From contig NZ_JAQFFK010000003.1 of the NCBI RefSeq assembly GCF_027594145.1, positions 62,001-126,000 of the forward strand: a stretch of DNA of 64,000 nt, in the 5' to 3' direction. Below, piece after piece: positions 19,134 through 27,102 of the stretch. Made by a program: the position numbers and the translations under genes. Under the pieces are notes generated by a model. The model saw only the letters and a program-made list of their open reading frames with translations. It ran no database searches and was not told where the DNA came from. Within the stretch, counting starts at the first letter, position 1, and each line of letters begins with the position of its first letter. The stretch comes from Methanococcoides alaskense (lineage in GTDB: Archaea; Halobacteriota; Methanosarcinia; Methanosarcinales; Methanosarcinaceae).

Positions 19134-19625
19134 GTGGTTGATCATGATGGGGATGAAGATCGTATTCGGAGTGTGCGGTCATTTGCAGAAATGTGCAGTG
19201 AGATGTTCATAAAAGATTTTATGACAAAGGACCTTGTAACAATTTCAGAAAATGATAGTATAGACCAGATCCTTGAAACCTTTGACAAATATCATTTTCA
19301 CACATATCCGGTCGTAAGTGAAGATAATGTCCTTGTAGGAACAATTGATCAGAATATTATATTGAAGATCCTTCTTGTACACAGGGCTCCCCGAATAGAG
19401 CACACTCATTTGAATGCAGTTGTTTTTCAGGGTGATACTGCAAAAACCATTATGATCCCCCACCCGATCTCAATATCTCCGAATGAAACTCTTTGTGATA
19501 CAGCGGATATGATACTCAAGCATAAGATCGATCGTTTTTGTATCGTTGAAGATGGAAAACTTGTTGGGATGATCTGTAAACCCGATATTATAAAGGAAGT
19601 GTATAAATTAAGGGGCTTATATTGA
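19134..19625 (+). CDS. CBS-domain protein, probable regulator of the adjacent antiporter
   Basis: The start is GTG 19134 with GAAGGGGG at 19117-19124. The 163-residue protein is essentially a pair of CBS motifs: IKDFMTKDLVTISENDSI and VVSEDNVLVGTIDQN in the first, IMIPHPISISPNETLCDTADMI and VEDGKLVGMICKPDII in the second. CBS pairs bind adenine nucleotides and control attached transporters or enzymes. The stop directly abuts the ATG of the antiporter gene, so it probably acts as a separate regulatory subunit in place of the usual RCK/TrkA domain. Confidence 0.88.
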   Translation: MVDHDGDEDRIRSVRSFAEMCSEMFIKDFMTKDLVTISENDSIDQILETFDKYHFHTYPVVSEDNVLVGTIDQNIILKILLVHRAPRIEHTHLNAVVFQGDTAKTIMIPHPISISPNETLCDTADMILKHKIDRFCIVEDGKLVGMICKPDIIKEVYKLRGLY

Positions 19626-20798
19626 ATGGAGATCCTTCTTCATATTTTGCTCATACTTCTACTGGCTAAGCTTTTTGGCGAAGTATTAGAAAGGGCAGGT
19701 TTTCCTTCAATTCTTGGGGAACTGCTTTCCGGTATGGTTCTCGGGATACTTTTGATACATCAGGAATCGGATATACTGAAGTTCCTGGCTGAAATGGGTG
19801 CTATCTTCCTTTTGTTCACAGCAGGTTACAAGGAAGTCCATCTTCGTGATTTGAAAGAGTCCTCTGCGAAAGCTTCTGTTGTTACAGTAGTTCAGGTAAT
19901 TGTTGCTTTCTCTTTTGGAGCGGCAATTGGTGTGTATTTTCATTTAAGTGTCCTTGAAAGCATCTTTATAGGAGTTGCTTTCAGTCCGACAAGTATCGGT
20001 GTGGTGGTCAGGACTCTCATTGACATGGATTACCTCTCGAGCAAACCAGGTTCCATGATGCTAACATCAGCTATATTTGATGATATCATAGGGATCTTTC
20101 TTCTTTCCATTGTAGTGACCATGGCAACCTACGAACAATTCCCCTCCGGGGTGCAGGTTCTAATAATATTGTTGAAGATGGTTGCTTTCGTGGCGATCAT
20201 GTTCTCCTTAAGAAAATGGGTATTTTCCAAACTCTTTGATCAGATTCATAGGATGCATGTCAAGGAATCTATCTTTGCATTTGTGATAGTGATCGCCCTT
20301 TTCTCTGCGTACCTTGCAGAGGTTTTTGGCCTTCATGCTGTGATAGGTGCGTTCATTGGAGGGGTAATGCTCTCAGATGTTCCCCATGCGAAGATCGAGC
20401 ATGTGCAAAGTAAGGTCACAGGGCTTGCCTATGGTATTTTTGTTCCTATTTTCTTTGCATTTATTGGAATATCCCTTAATATTGCTACCTTACAAACAAT
20501 AGGCCTCTTCTCGGTGCTTGTTGTTGTACTTGCTCTTTTAGGAAAACTGATAGGGGGCTTTCTGGGAAGTCGTTTGATAGGTTTTGATAATTATGACAGT
20601 CTTATATTCGGGGTTGGTGTCATGCCGAGGGCAGGGGTGGAACTTGTATTGATCTCTATAGGAAAAGAGATGGGGATAATAGGGGATGAAGTGTTCTCGG
20701 CGATTGTCTTGATGGTGGCGGTCTCAATTTTTGTTTCGCCGGTACTCCTTAAGAAGGCCATACAGTTCAAAAACAGGGCAAATTCGAATAATACTTAA
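19626..20798 (+). CDS. CPA2-type Na+/H+ or K+/H+ antiporter
   Basis: The 390-residue integral membrane protein has about 12 helices and CPA2 hallmarks: ILGELLSGMVLG near the N-terminus, FSPTSIGVVVRTL, FDDIIGIF with the paired acidic residues of the ion site, and FGLHAVIGAFIGGVMLS. It is in the Kef/Nap/GerN superfamily; the ion cannot be fixed from sequence. It lacks a cytosolic nucleotide-binding domain, and the CBS protein immediately upstream may supply that control. Confidence 0.92.
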   Translation: MEILLHILLILLLAKLFGEVLERAGFPSILGELLSGMVLGILLIHQESDILKFLAEMGAIFLLFTAGYKEVHLRDLKESSAKASVVTVVQVIVAFSFGAAIGVYFHLSVLESIFIGVAFSPTSIGVVVRTLIDMDYLSSKPGSMMLTSAIFDDIIGIFLLSIVVTMATYEQFPSGVQVLIILLKMVAFVAIMFSLRKWVFSKLFDQIHRMHVKESIFAFVIVIALFSAYLAEVFGLHAVIGAFIGGVMLSDVPHAKIEHVQSKVTGLAYGIFVPIFFAFIGISLNIATLQTIGLFSVLVVVLALLGKLIGGFLGSRLIGFDNYDSLIFGVGVMPRAGVELVLISIGKEMGIIGDEVFSAIVLMVAVSIFVSPVLLKKAIQFKNRANSNNT

Positions 20799-20854
20799 AC
20801 TCATCCGTCTAATAAGTTATTAAAGAAGTTGATCATTAAAATTGGGGGCTATGT

Positions 20855-22150
20855 ATGGAATCAAACATATCGAATGAAACTGGCAGCAGATCGGGGAAAA
20901 GTCCGTTGGAAAAAGTTCTTGACAGGAAGGAAATACTTGAAAATATAATAGATCATAGTCCTGTTATTGCTTTTTTATGGACCGCAGATAACACTCCTGA
21001 GGAAAAGTGGCCAGTGGAATATGTTTCTGCAAACGTCACCCAGTTAGGCTATACCGTGGAGGATTTCATATCTGGAAGGCTTCATTATGCTGATATTGTC
21101 TATGGGGAAGATCTGAGGCGAGTTCAACTGTCTCTCGAAAAAAGTCGTGTGGAAGGTAAGAGCTTCTTTGATCAGGAATACCGTATCGTTCTGGAATCAG
21201 GGGATATTCGCTGGGTCGATGAAAGGACATATCTCCAACGGGACGAGAATGGTAATGTGACCCATTATCAGGGTACTATTTTTGATATCACTGATCAGAA
21301 GAACAATGAAATGCTGTGTGAGAAGGCATTGAAGGAACAAAAGAACCTTGAGGATATAATCAACAATAGTTCTACGATGGTCTTCCTTTGGAGAGCAGAG
21401 GAGTTCTGGCCTGCTGATTATGCTTCTGCTAACGTTTCAAGACTTGGTTTTAGTGCAGAGGATTTCGTGCTTGGAAGGATCGTCTATGGGGATCTGATCC
21501 ATCCGGACGACTATAATGCTGTTAAAGACGAGCTTGAGCAGAGGTCTAGGGAAGGATATGATGATTACATCCATGAGTATCGTTTATTGACAAAGGCAGG
21601 AGAGCTGCTGTGGGTCAATGAGAAGACCTTTATCAAAAGAGATGTGAACGGCAATGTAACACATTTCCAGGGAATTGTGCAGGATATCACAAAACAAAAG
21701 TTGAGTGAGATCGCATTGGATGAGGCTCTGGTAAAGCAGAATGATCTCCTTTCAAGGAAACAGGCACTTGAGACGATCGTGAATCATAGTCCTGTGGTCG
21801 CTTTTCTTTGGAAGGCAGGCGAGGATGATGAAAAGGAGCTATGGCCGGTGGAGTTTGTGTCGGATAATATAACTCAGTTTGGCTATGATGTGGATGATTT
21901 CCTCTCGGGTGACCTTCTTTATGGGAATATTATCCATGCTGATGACCTGCCTGAGGTTCAGCTCGAACTTTCGGATATATGCAATGAAGGCGGGAAGATG
22001 TTCGTAAAGGAATATCGTATATTGACCCGCTCAGGCGATATCAGATGGGTAGATGAACAGACTTTCATACAGCGGGATAATGAGGGCAAAGTGACCGATT
22101 ATCAGGGAGTTATCCAGGATATCACAGAACGCAAGGAAAGCGGATGCTGA
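20855..22150 (+). CDS. Triple PAS-domain protein without an output domain
   Basis: The 431-residue soluble protein is three PAS-PAC repeats (about residues 20-145, 155-280, 305-430). Each has N-x-S-x-V-x-FLW, a Y.S.N...GY/F....F strand-helix, and an E-Y-R...W-x-x-E-x-T-x-x-x-R-D-x-x-G-x-x-x-x-x-Q-G ending. There is no histidine kinase, GGDEF or HTH domain, and no membrane segment. Repeats 1 and 3 resemble each other more than repeat 2 (HSPV..AFLW against NSSTMVFLW), so a recent internal duplication is likely. It probably senses a ligand or redox state and acts by binding a separate kinase or regulator, which is not encoded nearby. Confidence 0.9.
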   Translation: MESNISNETGSRSGKSPLEKVLDRKEILENIIDHSPVIAFLWTADNTPEEKWPVEYVSANVTQLGYTVEDFISGRLHYADIVYGEDLRRVQLSLEKSRVEGKSFFDQEYRIVLESGDIRWVDERTYLQRDENGNVTHYQGTIFDITDQKNNEMLCEKALKEQKNLEDIINNSSTMVFLWRAEEFWPADYASANVSRLGFSAEDFVLGRIVYGDLIHPDDYNAVKDELEQRSREGYDDYIHEYRLLTKAGELLWVNEKTFIKRDVNGNVTHFQGIVQDITKQKLSEIALDEALVKQNDLLSRKQALETIVNHSPVVAFLWKAGEDDEKELWPVEFVSDNITQFGYDVDDFLSGDLLYGNIIHADDLPEVQLELSDICNEGGKMFVKEYRILTRSGDIRWVDEQTFIQRDNEGKVTDYQGVIQDITERKESGC

Positions 22151-22208
22151 TCTGACATCTCAGTTTTGCCTTTAGGATGGATAAAATGGAAAAAGATAAA
22201 GTGCGAAG

Positions 22209-22655
22209 TCAGTAAGCGACTTCGTACCTGAATCCAAACTCAACGGCGTAGTCAAGGAAGAAAGCTTTTGTTGGCTCTACTTTTATGATTACATTGTCCG
22301 GGTTCTTTGGTAGTTCCTTCATGAACGGGAATTTTTCTAGCATTAACTGGAATATCTGCTCTAATTCTGCTTCATCTGTCACAAATGATGCTTTGCCTTC
22401 CATTTGAATGCCTGTTATGTTCATTACATCAGATCCGTCTTCATCGACTGTGAATGCGACGTTTGGGTTCTGTTCGATATTACGGAATTTCCTTGTGGTA
22501 TTCCCTGTTCCGAAGTGAACGACCGGACCGGCTGATGCAAAAGCCATGCTGTGGACCATTGGTCTTCCATCCGGGCTAACGGTTGCAAGGTTTAAGTATG
22601 GGTGTTCTTTCAAGTATTCATTTATTCTTTCTTTGATCTCTAGGTCACATGCCAT
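22209..22655 (-). CDS. Pyridoxamine 5'-phosphate oxidase-like flavin-binding protein
   Basis: The 148-residue protein has the split-barrel pattern of the PNPOx-like family: YLNLATVSPDGRPMVHSMAF, then TRKFRNIEQNPNVAFTVD, then the G-K-A strand and an acidic helix (EAELEQIFQLMLEKFPFM). Such proteins bind FMN or F420 and reduce or sequester varied substrates; the specific reaction is unknown. GGAGGT precedes the ATG on the minus strand. It stands alone and divergent from the P-type ATPase gene. Confidence 0.85.
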   Translation of the reverse strand: MACDLEIKERINEYLKEHPYLNLATVSPDGRPMVHSMAFASAGPVVHFGTGNTTRKFRNIEQNPNVAFTVDEDGSDVMNITGIQMEGKASFVTDEAELEQIFQLMLEKFPFMKELPKNPDNVIIKVEPTKAFFLDYAVEFGFRYEVAY

Positions 22656-22828
22656 GTTAGTACCTCCACAATAATTAGATATTCCATTAGTGGTAAAAGA
22701 AAATTGTCTATGCAGTTATTTAGATTTACCTAAATGATATTGATGGGGATGGTGTAAGCTCATTTTTGAAGCTGATGGCAAATCAAGAAATACTATTGTA
22801 ACATATTTAATTTGGAGTGTGTGTTTCA

Positions 22829-25537
22829 TTGGTATATGAAAATACTGATATCGAGTCTGTTTTTGCTGAAGTGGATAGTTCCAGATCAGGTCTTTCTGAG
22901 ACAGATGTGAAAAAGAGGCTAGAGGTATCAGGTTTTAATGAGCTTCAGGAAAAAGCGAAGATCACACCTGCTAAAGTACTGTTAAGGCAGTTCACCAATT
23001 TTATCGTCTGGGTCCTTCTGGCAGCGGCTGTGATCTCTCTTATGATAGATGAGGTTGTGAACTTTGGTGTCATCATCTTTTTAGTTGCTTTTGTTATTGT
23101 TCTTGGTTTTGTTCAGGAATATAAGGCTGAAAAAGCCATGGAAGCACTTAAAAGGATGGTCCAGTCCATAACCCATGTTGTCAGGGATGGTACTGTGGCA
23201 GAGATCCCTACCCGGGATATCGTTGTGGGGGATGTCCTCGTTCTGGAGACCGGCGATAAGGTCGCAGCGGATGCTTTTGTTTTTGAGATAATGAGATTGA
23301 AAGTTGATGAATCTGCGATCACCGGCGAGAGCTTTTCGATAGAAAAAGGTATCGGAGATCCTATTTTTTCGGGTACTCAGATAGTGCATGGTAAATGCAA
23401 GGCAGTTGTTACGGCCACTGGTATGCAGACCCAGCTGGGTGGCATTGCTTCCATGATACAGGAAGATGAGGTTATGACACCCCTCCAGCAAAAGATCAAC
23501 GAGCTTTCAAAGCATCTGGCCATCATTGCCCTTGTTGCTTCTGGTCTCACTTTTGTTCTGGGTTATGCCACAGGTGCACCGCTTGAGGGGATGCTTATCA
23601 TTGCTCTTGCACTGGCAGTGGCTGCTGTTCCTGAAGGACTTCCCCTTACTATGACCATAACGCTTGCCTATGGCATGAATCGTATGGCAAAACATAATGC
23701 TATCATAAGGAGGATGTTGGGGGTTGAGACCCTGGGTTCTACTACTGTGATATGCACTGATAAGACAGGAACATTGACGAAGAACGAGATGACCGTGGAG
23801 AAATTATTTGTCAATGGCCAGTTCTTTGATGTGACTGGTATCGGATACGAGCCCGAAGGTGTTCTTTTAAAAGATGATTTGGAAGCAGATGTAAATGAGA
23901 ACAAGGCGCTTGGAACTTTGCTCACAGGTATATCCTTATGTAACAATGCTTCACTGGTCCAAAGGCATGGGGTATGGGAAGTTTCAGGTGATCCTACCGA
24001 AGTATCACTTATAGTAGCTGCAGCGAAAGCAGGGTTATGGAAAGATGATCTTGAGGTGGAATATGAGAAGGTACATGAGATTATGTTCACTTCTGAAAGA
24101 AAGCTCATGACAACGATCCATGAAAGCCCTGAGGGTAGGCTGGTATTTTGTAAAGGGGCTCCTGAATTTGTTCTTGACAGATGTGTTTCGATAGAGAGGG
24201 ATGATGGTGTCCACGATCTGAGCGCTGCGGATGTCAAAGGGATACTTGATGAGAATAATGGGTTTGCAAGTTCTGCATATCGTGTGCTTGGTGTTTCATA
24301 TAGGAAGTTACCTGAAGGTACGGCAGTTGAGGATTCTGAGAAGGACCTTATTTTCGTAGGCCTTGTGGCCATGATAGATCCTGTGAGGGAAGAGGCTAAA
24401 GAATCGATAGCTCTGTGCAGGCGGGCAGGTATAAGGGTCGTGATGATAACAGGCGATAATGAGGAGACGGCCAAGGCCATAGGGAAAAAGATAGGATTGA
24501 TGGCTGATTATCATGGTTCTCTGGATGGGATGGATGAAAGGCTTCATGGCATTATCAAAGATGGTTCAATTACCGGAAGTGAACTTCTATCCCTTGATGA
24601 TGGGGAGTTTGACAAGCTTGTCGAGGGCATCAGTGTCTATGCAAGGGTCATGCCTGAACAGAAATTGAGGATAGTGAAGGCATTGCAGAATAGGGGGCAT
24701 GTTGTTGCCATGACAGGAGATGGCGTTAATGATGCTCCGGCGCTTAAGAGGGCGGATATTGGTATATCCATGGGGATAAAAGGTACGGATGTTGCCAAAG
24801 AATCCAGTCTTATGGTCTTGCAGGACGATAATTTTGGGACCATTGTGGAGGCTGTGAAACGTGGTCGTGCTATTTATGAGAATATTGAGAAATTTACTAC
24901 ATATCTTGTTTCGAGAAATTTTACTGAGATAATCCTCATTATGCTGGGTATTATCCTTTTAGGGTTCGATCTTATCCCGCTGCTTGCATTGCAGATTCTT
25001 TTCATTAATATGTTCGATGAGGTCATGCCGGCAATAGCGCTTGGACTTGATCCGGTGCGAGATGAGGTGATGTATGAAAGTCCCAGAAGACCGGGGGAGA
25101 AGATACTCAATAGGAGAAATCTGATGCTAGTGGTCAGTATAGCTGCTCTCATGGGGGTCGTTTGTTTCCTCGTGTTCGTACTTTCCGATCCTGCCGGTGA
25201 TCTTGAGAAAGCTCGTACGCTGACGTTTGCAACGATAGTTAGTATGATTCTTTTCATTCCGTTCGTGTTCAGGTCATTGACATCTTCCTTTTTGAGTGTG
25301 GGTGTCTTCACTAACAAACTTATGCTTGTAGGGGTGGCAAGTACGTTTTTGTTGACCATGGTTGTAATGTATGTAAGGCCCCTTGGGCAGTTGTTCGACC
25401 TTGTACCTTTGAGTTTGATGGATTGGTTCATTCCAATATCTGCTGCTTTTTTGACCATGGTAATGGCAGAGTTGGTCAAGAAGGTTTTACCGGTAGATCG
25501 GGAAGTCCAATGGAATAATTTTAAAAGAGATATTTGA
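22829..25537 (+). CDS. P-type cation ATPase, type II (probable Ca2+)
   Basis: I favour TTG 22829 because GGAG (22814-22817) lies upstream; a GTG at 22817 would overlap that site. The protein of about 902 residues has the cation ATPase N-terminal domain, actuator motif DESAITGES, membrane motif ALAVAAVPEGLPL, phosphorylation site DKTGTLTKNEMT, KGAPE nucleotide-binding loop, TGD and TGDGVNDAPALKRADIGISMG, and six C-terminal helices. The PEGL motif with the NMFDEVMPAIALG segment places it with SERCA/PMR1-like and Na/K-type pumps. Calcium export is the likeliest role, but Na+ or K+ cannot be excluded without modelling. Confidence 0.93.
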   Translation: MVYENTDIESVFAEVDSSRSGLSETDVKKRLEVSGFNELQEKAKITPAKVLLRQFTNFIVWVLLAAAVISLMIDEVVNFGVIIFLVAFVIVLGFVQEYKAEKAMEALKRMVQSITHVVRDGTVAEIPTRDIVVGDVLVLETGDKVAADAFVFEIMRLKVDESAITGESFSIEKGIGDPIFSGTQIVHGKCKAVVTATGMQTQLGGIASMIQEDEVMTPLQQKINELSKHLAIIALVASGLTFVLGYATGAPLEGMLIIALALAVAAVPEGLPLTMTITLAYGMNRMAKHNAIIRRMLGVETLGSTTVICTDKTGTLTKNEMTVEKLFVNGQFFDVTGIGYEPEGVLLKDDLEADVNENKALGTLLTGISLCNNASLVQRHGVWEVSGDPTEVSLIVAAAKAGLWKDDLEVEYEKVHEIMFTSERKLMTTIHESPEGRLVFCKGAPEFVLDRCVSIERDDGVHDLSAADVKGILDENNGFASSAYRVLGVSYRKLPEGTAVEDSEKDLIFVGLVAMIDPVREEAKESIALCRRAGIRVVMITGDNEETAKAIGKKIGLMADYHGSLDGMDERLHGIIKDGSITGSELLSLDDGEFDKLVEGISVYARVMPEQKLRIVKALQNRGHVVAMTGDGVNDAPALKRADIGISMGIKGTDVAKESSLMVLQDDNFGTIVEAVKRGRAIYENIEKFTTYLVSRNFTEIILIMLGIILLGFDLIPLLALQILFINMFDEVMPAIALGLDPVRDEVMYESPRRPGEKILNRRNLMLVVSIAALMGVVCFLVFVLSDPAGDLEKARTLTFATIVSMILFIPFVFRSLTSSFLSVGVFTNKLMLVGVASTFLLTMVVMYVRPLGQLFDLVPLSLMDWFIPISAAFLTMVMAELVKKVLPVDREVQWNNFKRDI

Positions 25538-25577
25538 ATGATAATATAATTGAATTTGTTGTATTCAGGTGATCTGG

Positions 25578-25720
25578 ATGAATTGTAGATGTACGATATA
25601 TGAGGGTCATATGAACCGTTGGAGATTTCCAGCCATAAAAAGCGTGATAATGATGGGCGTGACCTTGTGATCTATAAATGTATTGAATGTGGTAATGAAG
25701 ATATGTATCCTGGCCTGTGA
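25578..25720 (+). pseudogene. Small zinc-ribbon gene with an apparent one-base frameshift
   Basis: ATG 25578 has a near-perfect AGGTGAT ribosome binding site at 25567-25573. The first frame reads MNCRCTIYEGH and continues to an unrelated end. Shifting by one base at 25610 gives YEPLEISSHK...DLVIYKCIECGNEDMYPGL and a stop at 25718-25720. Together these make a plausible 48-residue zinc ribbon with C-x-C and C-x2-C halves. The simplest reading is loss of one T near 25610 (pseudogene or sequencing error); programmed -1 frameshifting is possible but the site has no classic slippery run. Confidence 0.55.
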
Positions 25721-25739
25721 TGGTCTTTAAGAAAAGCAA

Positions 25740-25782
25740 AGACATCCCCTAATTGGGATGTCTGTTGTTGTTATTTTTCTTT
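25740..25782. terminator. Bidirectional hairpin terminator
   Basis: AGACATCCC (25740-25748) pairs with GGGATGTCT (25755-25763) around a 6-base loop, followed by a T-rich tract. It separates the small zinc-ribbon gene from the convergent KaiC-like gene. Confidence 0.65.
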
Positions 25783-25791
25783 CCTGAATTT

Positions 25792-26571
25792 TCAGAATGC
25801 TGTATACACTTCTTCGTGTGGGTGTATTACAAAACCTTCGGGAGTGATGTCGTATGGGTGGAGTTTCTTGCTGTGATTTGAACCACGCATCTTGAATATT
25901 TCCATGGTTCGTGTGCGGACGTTATCGTGCATGGCGTTATGAAGCACAACGGTACCGTCTGTTACAAACGTTTCTACACCGAACCTTGCAGGGCTATTTT
26001 CATCTACGATCTCACATGTCATTAGTGAGGTTAGTCCTATTACTTCCAGTGTGGTGCTAAGTTTTAGCAGTTCCACACGTATCTTTGCAGGGTCATGGAG
26101 ATAGAAGCTGATCGAGGTCGTGGAATCGATGAGGGCTCTTTTAGCGTTGATCTCTTCCTGTGTTGCGATGATCTGGTCCATCATTGAACGTGTGTCGAAT
26201 GGTCTGACATCGACATATTTTTCCTGTGATGGAATTCCGATCTTGGTAGAACATGCATCGATGATAACGAGCTTTCCTTCGTCTTCGAGGGCTTGAAGGT
26301 CCCAGCCGAATTTCATTACGTTCTCACGTATCTGCTCTGGTCTTTCTTCGGTTGCAACGATTATACCGTTCTCGCCGTATTTTGTTATACCATTATATAT
26401 ATACTGCACAGAAAAGTTAGTTTTTCCGGCTCCTGAGGTGCCTGATATAAGGTATGTGCGGTCACGAATTATTCCGCCTCCGCATAGTTCATCAAATCCG
26501 GGAATCCCGGTCTTGACCCTATTAATTTCGTCTTCCATTGAGATCTCTTCAGAATCTGAACCTTCGAACAT
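25792..26571 (-). CDS. KaiC/RecA-superfamily ATPase, single domain
   Basis: The 259-residue protein has one KaiC-type ATPase domain: TGIPGFDELCGGG, Walker A GTSGAGKT (44-51), the VATEERPEQIRENV helix with the catalytic Glu pair, and a Walker B-like LVIIDACS. GGAGTGAA on the minus strand precedes the ATG. Single-domain archaeal KaiC homologues occur near signalling and motility genes; FlaH is one branch, but no archaellum genes lie here. The C-terminus (MRGSNHSKKLHPYDITPEGFVIHP) is the usual strand pair of this family. The client is unknown. Confidence 0.88.
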   Translation of the reverse strand: MFEGSDSEEISMEDEINRVKTGIPGFDELCGGGIIRDRTYLISGTSGAGKTNFSVQYIYNGITKYGENGIIVATEERPEQIRENVMKFGWDLQALEDEGKLVIIDACSTKIGIPSQEKYVDVRPFDTRSMMDQIIATQEEINAKRALIDSTTSISFYLHDPAKIRVELLKLSTTLEVIGLTSLMTCEIVDENSPARFGVETFVTDGTVVLHNAMHDNVRTRTMEIFKMRGSNHSKKLHPYDITPEGFVIHPHEEVYTAF

Positions 26572-27102
26572 TTATCTTTTCACTCCTCGCCTTATATAAT
26601 GTACACGTTGTTTTGAAGCTGGTATTCAACGCATATTAAACAATTATAGGTAAATAACACATATATGATGCCAAATAGGGTTTTTTGCTTTATTTATAAT
26701 ATACATGAAGTACATATAAATTTATTGAAGCTGGCTTAATATCGATTGGCTAAAAATGGACTTAAATGGGCCATGTGTGATAAATCGACAATTTACGAAC
26801 CCAAATGGACCATATCATACCCTTTTATATCAATTTGGCAGGTCTATCTTCGACATTTACCGTAATTTGCTTCGATATTTACTAATGCCTCGCTATAAAT
26901 CTGTTAAATGAGACCACAAAAGATTTAATAGGCAATTCTCTTATTAGACAGATGTAATCCAATATGACGGGATTCAGAGGGTGATGATGACTCTTTCGGC
27001 AATGAACGTATTTGTGCATTGTTTGAAAGAATGATACTCGGTAATTCGTTTATCTTGATTCTGACTCACTAACTTATTTATATTAAATAATGGAGGAAAA
27101 TA
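26572..27102 (+). promoter_or_regulatory. Long non-coding upstream region of the S-layer gene with repeated motifs
   Basis: This 531-base gap has no convincing gene. It contains two copies of AAATGG(G/A)CCAT (26764-26774 and 26803-26813) with a partial third (AAATGGAC, 26754-26761), a TATA box TTTTATAT near 26823, and two copies of CTTCGA(C/T)ATTTAC (26848-26860 and 26870-26882) exactly 22 bases apart. A second AT-rich stretch lies at 27074-27089, and the GGAGG ribosome binding site is at 27092-27096. A leader of about 250 bases is implied if the first TATA is used. Such leaders may stabilise highly expressed S-layer mRNA. Confidence 0.5.

Noticed and set aside
25521-25745. Minus-strand frame of 74 codons after the P-type ATPase
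   Set aside because: It is antisense to the frameshifted zinc ribbon, which has a ribosome binding site and cysteine motifs.
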